NCBI GenBank assembly: GCA_022703215.1
Contig: JAKLEE010000004.1
Location: 1 to 34,087 of the forward strand
Source of the DNA: Spirochaetota bacterium
GTDB lineage: Bacteria; Spirochaetota; Spirochaetia; Treponematales; UBA12059
Direction: 5' to 3'
DNA: 34,087 bases
How positions within the stretch are numbered: the first letter of the stretch is position 1; each line of letters opens with the position of its first letter. Positions 1 to 6,889 of the stretch are shown one piece after another. Under the pieces are notes generated by a model. It saw nothing but the letters and a program-made list of their open reading frames with translations, made no database searches and was not told the DNA's origin. Both the position numbers and the translations under genes were made by a program.

Positions 1-176
1 CCCCGCGGGACGGGGAGGGATGTGGCAGCCCCGGGAGAAGCGGCGGACGCCGGGGCCGCGGGAAGCGCCGCGCCGCCCGGGCTTGCCGGAGGAGGCGACG
101 CCTCCTGGGCGCCGGCATGCCAGACAAGGAGGGCCATCGCGATCGCGAAGAGCGGGGGACGGAGCTTGGCGAACAT
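1..176 (-). CDS. Exported protein, N-terminal part only (runs off the window)
   Basis: The first 58 codons are present; the rest lies beyond the left edge. The N-terminus MFAKLRPPLFAIAMALLVW is a classic signal peptide with a likely cleavage site after the Ala-Gly-Ala stretch, so the product is exported. The visible mature part is a low-complexity Ala/Pro/Ser/Gly stretch that looks like a linker, and no fold can be assigned. The ATG is preceded by AAGGAGT at 184-190 with good spacing, and that Shine-Dalgarno overlaps the stop codon of the upstream cyclic-nucleotide-binding gene (12-base gap). It is therefore probably the third gene of the potassium channel operon. Function unknown. Confidence 0.7.
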   Translation of the reverse strand, partial: MFAKLRPPLFAIAMALLVWHAGAQEASPPPASPGGAALPAAPASAASPGAATSLPVPR

Positions 177-188
177 CGGACGGACTCC

Positions 189-698
189 TTACCTTGCGAG
201 CGCTATCGAGAGCGCGGTGGAGAGCTTCAGGACGTCATCGTTGCCCTTGCGGACCCGGTCGGCGAGCACGGCCGCGACGCGGGCGAGCACCTTGATCCCG
301 GCCCCGGGGTTCTCGCGGCACCAGAGCGAGAAGTCGCCCCGCTCGATCTGCCGCACGGCGCAGTCGGTTCGCGCGACGACGGTGGCGCTGCGCGGGTGGT
401 CCGCGAACATGGCCATCTCGCCGAAGACCGCGCCGCCGTCGGACTTGAGGCGGTTCATCGACTTCTCGGCGGAGCCGAAATCGTGGCGCCCCGTCTTGAG
501 GGTAAGGCTGCGGGTGATGTCGACCTCGCCCTCCACGAGTATGTACATGGAGCTCGCGCTCTCGCCCTCGCGCATGATCACTTCCCCGGAACGGAGCAGG
601 CGCAGGACGCTCAGCGCCTCCAGTCCGGAGAGCTCAGGCGCGTCGAGCCCGGCCAGGATGCCGAGCGCCTTGAGCGGGTGTCCCTCGCGCCGCTTCAT
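189..698 (-). CDS. Stand-alone cyclic nucleotide-binding domain protein
   Basis: 169 residues, essentially one CNB/CAP-effector domain. The phosphate-binding cassette is visible as GEMAMFADHPRSATV at about 93-107, with Glu94 and Arg103 in the positions that bind the cyclic phosphate and ribose in this family; it is preceded by the beta-roll pattern around EGESASSMYILVEGEVDI. No helix-turn-helix follows, so it is not a CRP/FNR transcription factor, and there is no membrane segment. Its ATG overlaps the stop codon of the potassium channel gene in an ATGA arrangement (695-698), implying translational coupling. Inference: a soluble cAMP or cGMP sensor that works with the channel, replacing the fused C-terminal CNB domain of classical cyclic-nucleotide-gated channels. 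Confidence 0.85.
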   Translation of the reverse strand: MKRREGHPLKALGILAGLDAPELSGLEALSVLRLLRSGEVIMREGESASSMYILVEGEVDITRSLTLKTGRHDFGSAEKSMNRLKSDGGAVFGEMAMFADHPRSATVVARTDCAVRQIERGDFSLWCRENPGAGIKVLARVAAVLADRVRKGNDDVLKLSTALSIALAR

Positions 699-1942
699 GG
701 CGTTTCGGTCCCCGCGCCGCCGATCAGGAAGGCAAGGTCTCCTTCGCGGATGGCGTAGCCGGCGCCCGGATCGAGCCGGACCTGCTCCTCCCCGGACCCT
801 TCGGCCTCGAGGTCGATGTCGGCCTCGCGGAACTTGCGCTTGATGAAGGCGTCGATGGCGCTCGAGTCGTCGGAAAGGATGTCGTCGAAGGAAACGCGCT
901 TTTCGCGCGAAAGCACGCCGACCAGGCAGCCTTTCCCTTCCTTGAGGAACCAGGCCGACGCGTCCGCGTAGCTTTTGCCCCGCAGGGAGGCGGGGAAGGG
1001 GGCCTGGCGGATGCGGGGGCCGTTCCACGAAAGGAGCGAGCGCACGGCGCGCGGCACGCCCGGCTCGGAGGCGCCCGCGGCCAGCATGAAGCTCGAGAGC
1101 TCGCCCTCGAGGACGATCTCGTCCACCCGCGCGCGGCGGAGGTGCTGTTCGCTTTCGGCGCGTATGATCTGCGCCGAGACGCTCAGGTCCTGGTTTATGG
1201 ACTTGACCGCGAACGCCGCGAGGATGACCCGCTCGTCCGCGTTCGCGAAGCTCGCGCCGCCGGTCTCGTCGGGCAGGATGACCACGCTCGACGCCGCGCC
1301 GACGGCCGCCTTGCGGAGCGTGGCCTCCTGGGTGAAGTCGCCGCGCACGAAGCGGAGTTCGAGGCCGGGGAAGGAGGCGCGGAGCGAGTCGAAGGCTTCC
1401 GGCTCCATCATGTTGACGAGCACGACGGGAACGCGGCTTTCCTGGGCAGCGGCCTCGAATCCGTTGAGGAGGCGCGAGCCGTCGCGGTTCCAGCCGAGGA
1501 CCGCCCGGTGTCCGCCGAGATGGATGTCCCTCAAACCCTTGCCCTCCTTGATTCGCCGGTCGACGAAGATGGCGGCTATGGTACCCGATATCAGCGACGA
1601 GAGGACGACGCTCGAGACGATCATGACGATGCCGAGCGCCTTGCCCAAGTCGGTCTGCGGAGCCTTGTCGCCGTAGCCCACGGTCGCGAAAGTGACCACG
1701 GCCCACCAGAGTCCGTCGAAGACCCTCCTGAACATGGAGCCGGAACTCCGCTCGATGGCCCAGACGGCCAGGCCGAAGGTCGCGACCAGCGAGGCCGCGG
1801 CCAGCGCGAGGCGGGGCAGGTCGCCCGGGGGCAGGAGCCTCGGAAGGCGGCGTCGGCGAGGCCTGGGGCGGCGCTTGCCGTCCGCGCGGAGGCCGCGGGC
1901 GTCGTGCGGCGTTTTCGACAAGGCGCTTGAAGCTCGGCTCAT
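695..1942 (-). CDS. Two-TM potassium channel with RCK (TrkA-N) domain
   Basis: 415 residues. A basic N-terminal tail (1-42) precedes TM1 (about 43-63), a pore helix, the potassium selectivity filter TVGYGD at 87-92 and TM2 (about 102-127). A cytoplasmic RCK-type Rossmann domain starts near 145 with the nucleotide-binding pattern VLGWNRDGSRLL, and a TrkA-C-like region closes the protein. This is the MthK-like architecture: four subunits form the pore and the RCK gating ring binds cations or nucleotides. The start chosen (ATG, codons MSRASS) has GGGGAGG upstream; an in-frame ATG about 160 bases earlier lies inside the divergent pseudouridine synthase gene and is rejected. First gene of the operon with the CNB protein. 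Confidence 0.88.
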   Translation of the reverse strand: MSRASSALSKTPHDARGLRADGKRRPRPRRRRLPRLLPPGDLPRLALAAASLVATFGLAVWAIERSSGSMFRRVFDGLWWAVVTFATVGYGDKAPQTDLGKALGIVMIVSSVVLSSLISGTIAAIFVDRRIKEGKGLRDIHLGGHRAVLGWNRDGSRLLNGFEAAAQESRVPVVLVNMMEPEAFDSLRASFPGLELRFVRGDFTQEATLRKAAVGAASSVVILPDETGGASFANADERVILAAFAVKSINQDLSVSAQIIRAESEQHLRRARVDEIVLEGELSSFMLAAGASEPGVPRAVRSLLSWNGPRIRQAPFPASLRGKSYADASAWFLKEGKGCLVGVLSREKRVSFDDILSDDSSAIDAFIKRKFREADIDLEAEGSGEEQVRLDPGAGYAIREGDLAFLIGGAGTETP

Positions 1943-1984
1943 CCGCTCGCCTCCCCGTATCCAGTATCGGCGAAGCGCGCCTCC

Positions 1985-1993
1985 TGCTATACT
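1985..1993 (+). promoter_or_regulatory. Extended -10 promoter for the pseudouridine synthase gene
   Basis: TGCTATACT is an extended -10 (TGn plus TATACT at 1988-1993). No good -35 is seen at 17 bases. The ATG follows after only 7 bases, so transcription should start at or next to the start codon. Confidence 0.6.
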
Positions 1994-2000
1994 CCGCCCG

Positions 2001-2837
2001 ATGACAGACCTTGTGCACTTCCCTGACGCGCCGACGCGTCCCGTCGTAGTCGCCGAAGGCGAGCGCTGGCTCGTGGTCCGGAAGCCTGCCTCGCTGCACA
2101 CCGTCCGCTCGGGAAAGGAAGGCGACGACGAGCCGTCCCTGGCCGGATGGCTCGAGCGCGAGCGCCCCGCGTGCGCTTCCGCGGGCCGGCCCGGCGAGGC
2201 GGGACTCCTCCAGCGACTCGATTACGGCACCTCGGGCCTCGTGCTCGCGGCGAAGGACCCCGGGGCGTTCGCGGAACTTTCCGCGGCCGCGGCCGCGGGA
2301 CGTTTCCGGAAGTCCTATGTCCTCGTCTGCGCGCCGGCTCCGGGCGGGCTCGAAGGCTCGCGGCCTGTCTCAGCCGCCCCGTTCGGCGCGGACGCGGAGC
2401 TTTGGAACGCGGCGATCGCGGCGGGAAAGCCCGAGGCGCTCGCGGGTTCCGCGGGACCCGGCCGGGCCCTCTCGGTGGCCTCGCGCTTCCGCGCCTACGG
2501 GCCCGGCGCGCGCAGGGTGGCCTGCCTGGCCGAAGGCGCCGAGCCGGGCCGTTCCCGAGACTGGACGGGCGACGCCTACTCGACCCTCATCGAAGCGCTG
2601 CGCGCCATGCCGGACGGCAGCCTTCTCGGCGTCGCGAGCCTCGCGCGGGGCTTCCGCCACCAGGTCCGGGCCCATTTCGCCTGGATCGGCCTGCCCCTCG
2701 CGGGCGACGCTCTCTACGGCGGCCGCGACGACGCGCGGCTCCGCCTCCACGCGGCCGTCCTGGAATTCCCCGACCCTGAAGGCGCCGCCGCGCGCGTGCT
2801 CGATCCTGTCGTTGCCTGCGGGTCGCCCATCGGTTAG
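2001..2837 (+). CDS. RluA-family RNA pseudouridine synthase
   Basis: 278 residues. The catalytic motif is LLQRLDYGTSGLVL with Asp74, the nucleophile-region aspartate of the RluA/RluC/RluD family (HRLDxxTSG, here QRLDYGTSG). The C-terminal family block ARGFRHQVRAHFAWIGLPLAGDALYGG matches the usual TGRxHQIRxHxxxxGxPLxGDxxYG. It should isomerise uridine to pseudouridine in rRNA or tRNA; the exact target cannot be told. There is no N-terminal S4 RNA-binding domain, and an insertion with several small and acidic residues (about 110-200) separates the two conserved blocks. The ATG lies 7 bases after a -10 hexamer and lacks a Shine-Dalgarno, so translation is probably leaderless. Confidence 0.85.
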   Translation: MTDLVHFPDAPTRPVVVAEGERWLVVRKPASLHTVRSGKEGDDEPSLAGWLERERPACASAGRPGEAGLLQRLDYGTSGLVLAAKDPGAFAELSAAAAAGRFRKSYVLVCAPAPGGLEGSRPVSAAPFGADAELWNAAIAAGKPEALAGSAGPGRALSVASRFRAYGPGARRVACLAEGAEPGRSRDWTGDAYSTLIEALRAMPDGSLLGVASLARGFRHQVRAHFAWIGLPLAGDALYGGRDDARLRLHAAVLEFPDPEGAAARVLDPVVACGSPIG

Positions 2838-2840
2838 AAT
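2812..2840 (+). promoter_or_regulatory. Promoter inside the end of the pseudouridine synthase gene
   Basis: TTGCCT (2812-2817), 17-base spacer, TAGAAT (2835-2840). The stop codon TAG of the upstream gene forms the first half of the -10. The next ATG begins 6 bases after the -10, predicting a leaderless transcript. Confidence 0.6.
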
Positions 2841-2846
2841 CGAGGA

Positions 2847-4553
2847 ATGAGCGAGCCTTCGGCCTTCGACGACCTGGTCCGGGAGCTTTCCCACGAGGAG
2901 CGTCGCGACCTGCTGCACCGGATCCGCGGCGCGGCCAAGGTGTCCGAGGAGATCCTCTTCCGCGACGAGGAGGCGGGCCTGCCGGCCATCGACTACGCCG
3001 CGCGCTACCGCGAGCTGGGACTGCTCGCGCGGATCGTGGTCACCCTCCGCTCCTTCTTCACCGGGCTTCCGCGGGACGAGGTGCTGAAGGCCCGCATCCT
3101 CGAGGACGTGGCGCGCCGCGTGGAGCTCCGTTCGCCCGGGCTCGTGGACGCCCGCCGGGGCGTCCTGCTCGAGCGCTTCGCCGGAGAGCTCGCGAGCCTG
3201 CGCGACGGGTCGCGCTGGTTCGTCGACTACCTCGACCGCGCGCTCGAGAAGGACAAGGGCTCCTTCTACGCCTTCACCGGCTCGGTGCTGCTCGAGGGCG
3301 TCCACCGCAGGCTCTGGGAGGATGCCGATCCCTTCGCGGTCGCCAGCAAGGATTCCTCGCTCGACGAGGCGGCGGTCAGGGCGACCGTGTGGTCCATCTA
3401 CGAGGACGCCCTCTCGTCCATCGCCGAGGCGGACCGCCGCCAGGTGTACGCCGACCTGCGCAGCCTCCTCTTCCTCAGGCGTCTCGCGACCTTCCTCTTC
3501 GACCGCGCGCTCTCGGCCTTCGAGACCGACGCCGCCGGACGGCGCTCGGCGGTGCTCGCGGTGCTCAAGGACCAGCTCGCGGAACTCGCGTCCGTGCTCG
3601 CCTCGATGGCGCAGCCTCCCTCGCTCAAGCTCATGGAGAGCCTCCTCGTCTTCGCCTCCCGCGAAGGCTTCTCGCGCGGGGACTTCGACGCGGAAGGCGA
3701 GCTGGGCGGCCTGCTCGGCAAGGCGGACCTGGCGCTCTCTCGCGTGCGCGCCTTCAACCAGCGCGTGCCGCTCGTGCTCATCGTCCAGCTGGCCGCCGGG
3801 GACCCGAACTGGCGGCCGCGCGAGGCTCCCGGGGCGGAGGACTGGTTCGCGCTCTTCAGGCAGTTCTGGCGCGACCGGCTCGAACGCCGCCTGCTCGCGT
3901 TCGCCAACCAGCGGAAGGCCGAAGCGCTCTTCCGGGAGGTCGAGCAGTTCGCCGGGCAGGCCCCGGCCTTCGACCACATCAAGCTCCAGGACGGCGACCA
4001 CGCCCCGGGCCTGCGGCTCGCCCCGGTCATCGCCTTCCTGGCCGGCTTCTACCGGAACGTTTTCGTGCCCCTGCTCAACCGCCCGCTGCGCATCGTCCTG
4101 CTCGACGGGGAATTCTACAAGAAGGACAATCGCGTCGAATACACCGAGGCCTACAACGTCCTGCTCAGGCTCGACGAGAACGCGCGCGCCCTCGACCGGC
4201 GCCTTTCGCCCGGCGGCGAGCTTTCGGAGTCGTGGATGCAGGCCCGTGCCGAGATGGGCCACCCGCAGGTGCGGTACCGCCGCATCCAGGGCGCCCAGGC
4301 GCTCGCGGCCAAGGAGGCCGAAGACCTCGTGACCGGCGCGGTCGCGGCGCTCCGCTCGATGTCCGAGGTGCTGCGCGGCATCATGACCAACGAGGTCGGG
4401 GGCAAGTACGATTCCCTCGCCAACCTCCACTACCTCGAGGGACGCGCCAACAAGGAGTTCCTCGAGTCGCTCGAAACGGCCCGGGGGAAGATCGAGCGCG
4501 CCCTGTCCATACTCGACGAGCTTTCGAGCCTCGACCTGGGGAACGGCGCGTGA
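2847..4553 (+). CDS. Conserved hypothetical protein, resembles spirochaete DUF5312 family
   Basis: 568 residues, soluble, mostly helical, rich in Leu, Arg, Glu and Ala, with no signal peptide and no clear catalytic motif. From memory it resembles a long family of unknown function seen in Treponema and relatives (DUF5312), but I cannot confirm this without a profile search. Short hydrophobic segments occur near 54-68 (LGLLARIVVTLRSFF) and 302-312, neither a convincing transmembrane helix. The C-terminal part contains a heptad-like stretch that could form a coiled coil. It begins 9 bases after the upstream stop, has its own promoter, and its stop codon overlaps the GTG start of the PgeF-like gene. 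Function unknown. Confidence 0.8.
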   Translation: MSEPSAFDDLVRELSHEERRDLLHRIRGAAKVSEEILFRDEEAGLPAIDYAARYRELGLLARIVVTLRSFFTGLPRDEVLKARILEDVARRVELRSPGLVDARRGVLLERFAGELASLRDGSRWFVDYLDRALEKDKGSFYAFTGSVLLEGVHRRLWEDADPFAVASKDSSLDEAAVRATVWSIYEDALSSIAEADRRQVYADLRSLLFLRRLATFLFDRALSAFETDAAGRRSAVLAVLKDQLAELASVLASMAQPPSLKLMESLLVFASREGFSRGDFDAEGELGGLLGKADLALSRVRAFNQRVPLVLIVQLAAGDPNWRPREAPGAEDWFALFRQFWRDRLERRLLAFANQRKAEALFREVEQFAGQAPAFDHIKLQDGDHAPGLRLAPVIAFLAGFYRNVFVPLLNRPLRIVLLDGEFYKKDNRVEYTEAYNVLLRLDENARALDRRLSPGGELSESWMQARAEMGHPQVRYRRIQGAQALAAKEAEDLVTGAVAALRSMSEVLRGIMTNEVGGKYDSLANLHYLEGRANKEFLESLETARGKIERALSILDELSSLDLGNGA

Positions 4554-5368
4554 GGCTCGAGCGGATTTCCCTCGACGCCGCGCTCCGCTCCTCCGGCCTC
4601 GCCGCGTTCCGCTTTCCGCGCGCGGACGGCCTCCGCGACGGGAACGCCCCGCTCGCCGTCCTTTCGCTGCGCGAGGCCGGCTCCATGCTGTTCAGGCACG
4701 GCGCCGCGAATCCCGCGCGCGAAGCCTTCTTCCGTTCGCTCGGCGTCGCGGGTTCGCGCGTGGCCGCCGTGGAGCTCGTCCACTCGAAGGACGTGCTCTG
4801 GCCGGAAGTGGTGTCCGAGCTGGACGGAAGGAGCGCCGACGGCCTCGTCGTCCGCAACCGGGACCTTGTCCCCTCGGTGACCGTGGCGGACTGCATGCCG
4901 ATCTGGATCTACCACGAAGATTCCGGCGCCTTCGGCGTCCTCCATTCCGGCTGGAAGGGGACGGGCATCCTCGCGCGCGCCGTGGAGGATTTCCGCCTCC
5001 GCCTCGGCGCTGAATCCGGCCGGCTCTCGGTCATACTCGGGCCGGCCATCGGCTCGTGCTGCTACGCGGTGGACGAAGCCCGCGCCCGCTCCTTCGCCGC
5101 GGAATACGGCCCCGCCGCGGGCTACCTCGAGGGCGACGGGAGCTGGAGGGTGGATCTCATCGAGGCGAATCTCGCCATAGCCCGGCGGACGGGGATCGGC
5201 TCGGCGCTCGTGGTCGACGCCTGCACCTCATGCGACGGGCGGCTCGGCTCGAACCGGCGGGAAGGCGCCGCGGGCGGGAAGGCGCCGCGGGCGGAGCTCC
5301 CGTGCGAACCCGTGTTCACCCGGATGCTGGCCTGCGTCGGTCATTTCCCGGCGCTGGAGGACGCGTGA
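4550..5368 (+). CDS. pgeF: PgeF/YfiH-type laccase-domain protein (purine nucleoside phosphorylase / peptidoglycan editing)
   Basis: 272 residues with a GTG start overlapping the preceding TGA (GTGA). The three zinc/copper-binding motifs of the DUF152 (multicopper polyphenol oxidase/laccase) family are all present: VHSKDV with His78, VADCMPIWI with Cys115 and LHSGWKGT with His132, followed by GPAIGSCCYAV. The C-terminus has the family's CTSCDGRLGSNRREG region in place of the usual CT...FFSYRR. Members act on purine nucleosides, and E. coli PgeF is reported to remove wrongly incorporated amino acids from peptidoglycan precursors. The neighbouring OmpA-like gene overlaps its stop codon, so a cell-envelope role is plausible here. 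Confidence 0.85.
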   Translation: MRLERISLDAALRSSGLAAFRFPRADGLRDGNAPLAVLSLREAGSMLFRHGAANPAREAFFRSLGVAGSRVAAVELVHSKDVLWPEVVSELDGRSADGLVVRNRDLVPSVTVADCMPIWIYHEDSGAFGVLHSGWKGTGILARAVEDFRLRLGAESGRLSVILGPAIGSCCYAVDEARARSFAAEYGPAAGYLEGDGSWRVDLIEANLAIARRTGIGSALVVDACTSCDGRLGSNRREGAAGGKAPRAELPCEPVFTRMLACVGHFPALEDA

Positions 5369-6738
5369 TCCACCTGATGCCGCCGCTGGCGCTCGCCGCA
5401 TTGATCGTCCTCGCGGGCGGTGGGGCCGCCCGCGCCCAGGTCGTGCTCGCCGGCGCCGCCCCGTCTTCCGGTCCCCTGCGCTACGTGGAACGCGGCGACT
5501 GGTCCCGCTACGACGACGGGCGCTACGTGGGCCTGACCCGGCGCGAGACCCGCGGCGTCCTCGATGCCGCGCCCTTCGAGGGCGGGGTGGAATACCGGGG
5601 CGATTTCTACGTGCTCGAGGAGACCCGGCGCGACGAGTCGCTCTCGGCACGTGCCGTCGACGAGGTGCTCGGCGCCGCGTGGCGCGTCGGGAACGACGGG
5701 CGCTGGATCATGCTCGAGGATTCCGGCTGGCCGTCGCTCCGCGGGGTGCCCGCCTTCCCGAAGGAAGCCGTCCGAGTCGGCGAGCGTTGGACGGCGGAAG
5801 GCCTGCGGGTTGTCGATCCGGGGGGCGAGGGCAAGCCCACGCGGGTGCCCGTGCTGGTCCAGTACGAGTTCAAGGGCGAGCGCGAATACCGCGGCGAGCG
5901 CGTCCTCGTCGTCTCGGGGAAATTCGCCACGCGCTATCGCGGCGGACAGGATCCCGCAGGCGACAGGGCGCTCGAGGGCGGCGCGGGCACGCACGATTTC
6001 GAGGCCCTGGTCGGCGCGGAATCGGGGCGCCTCCTCCTCCTCCGCGACAGCTTCGACGAGACCTGGACCTACGCGGGCAAGCGCACGGTCCGCATGAAGG
6101 GCTTTCTCCTGCTGTTCTACGAAGGCGCCGCGCCCATCGACCGCGTCGCGCTCGCGGACGGTATCTCGGCGGCGCTCGGCGAGCGGCCGGTGTCCGCAGC
6201 CCCGGACGCGGAAGCGGCCGTCGGGAGCGGCGCCGGGTCGGGCGAATTGTCCGCCGGATCCGGGACGGGCGCGGGAGCGGAAAGCCCGGCGGGCGGCCCC
6301 GCCTCCGGCGCGGAAAGCGCGGCCAGCAAGGCGGGCTTGCCGGCCCTCGCCGAGTATCCCGAGGCGGGCCTCGAGCTCCGGGAGCTCGAGCGCGGGCTCT
6401 CCCTGACCATCAAGGACCTTCGCTTCGTCGCGGACTCGGACGAGCTTTTGCCCTCGGAGAAGGGCCGGCTCGACCTGGTGGCGGCCGCGCTCAAGACCGT
6501 TCCCGGGCGGACCTTCCTTGTCGAAGGGCACACCGCTTCCGTCGGCCGGGCTGCCGACGAGCTCGCGCTTTCGGAGCGTCGTGCCAGGCGCATCGTGGAC
6601 GAGCTGGTCGCGCGCGGGCTCGAGGCCCGGCGCTTCGTCTGGCGCGGCCTCGGCTCGACGCGCCCCCTCGCCCCGAACGACACCGAGGCGAACAAAGCCC
6701 TGAACCGCCGCGTCGAGATCACCATCCTCGAAGACTGA
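5365..6738 (+). CDS. Exported OmpA-like peptidoglycan-binding protein
   Basis: 457 residues. The start is GTG, overlapping the upstream TGA and preceded by GGAGG at 5356-5360; the in-frame ATG at 5377 is too far from that site. Residues 1-25 form a signal peptide ending ...AARA|Q. Residues about 26-280 are a beta-rich periplasmic domain of unknown type, then comes a low-complexity Gly/Ser/Ala linker (about 285-325). The last ~105 residues are an OmpA C-terminal domain: DSDELLPSEKGRLDLVA, VEGHTASVG and LSERRARRIVDELVARGL, then RGLGSTRPLAPNDTEANKALNRRVEI, including the Asp and Arg that bind diaminopimelate in this family. It probably anchors to peptidoglycan in the periplasm. Last gene of the 2847-6738 operon. 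Confidence 0.87.
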   Translation: MIHLMPPLALAALIVLAGGGAARAQVVLAGAAPSSGPLRYVERGDWSRYDDGRYVGLTRRETRGVLDAAPFEGGVEYRGDFYVLEETRRDESLSARAVDEVLGAAWRVGNDGRWIMLEDSGWPSLRGVPAFPKEAVRVGERWTAEGLRVVDPGGEGKPTRVPVLVQYEFKGEREYRGERVLVVSGKFATRYRGGQDPAGDRALEGGAGTHDFEALVGAESGRLLLLRDSFDETWTYAGKRTVRMKGFLLLFYEGAAPIDRVALADGISAALGERPVSAAPDAEAAVGSGAGSGELSAGSGTGAGAESPAGGPASGAESAASKAGLPALAEYPEAGLELRELERGLSLTIKDLRFVADSDELLPSEKGRLDLVAAALKTVPGRTFLVEGHTASVGRAADELALSERRARRIVDELVARGLEARRFVWRGLGSTRPLAPNDTEANKALNRRVEITILED

Positions 6739-6751
6739 CGCCCCGGGATTG

Positions 6752-6872
6752 AACCACGGAGGCACGGAGGACACGGAGGTAAGTGGGAGGAGATCGAAAA
6801 ACGAGGAGGCGCAGTGAATCGCTCTAGCCTCTTCCCTCCCGCTTCCCTCCCAAGCTCCGTGGCTCCGTGGTT
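6752..6872. repeat. Intergenic inverted-repeat element with tandem CACGGAGG units
   Basis: The left end AACCACGGAGGCACGGAG (6752-6769) and right end CTCCGTGGCTCCGTGGTT (6855-6872) are 18-bp inverted repeats with one mismatch. The left end carries three CACGGAGG units (6755-6762, 6763-6770, 6772-6779). It fills the gap between two convergent genes. It resembles CCACGGAGG-type dispersed repeats that I recall from many unrelated bacterial genomes; that resemblance is from memory only. Confidence 0.65.
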
Positions 6873-6889
6873 TCTTCAGGGAAGGGCGG

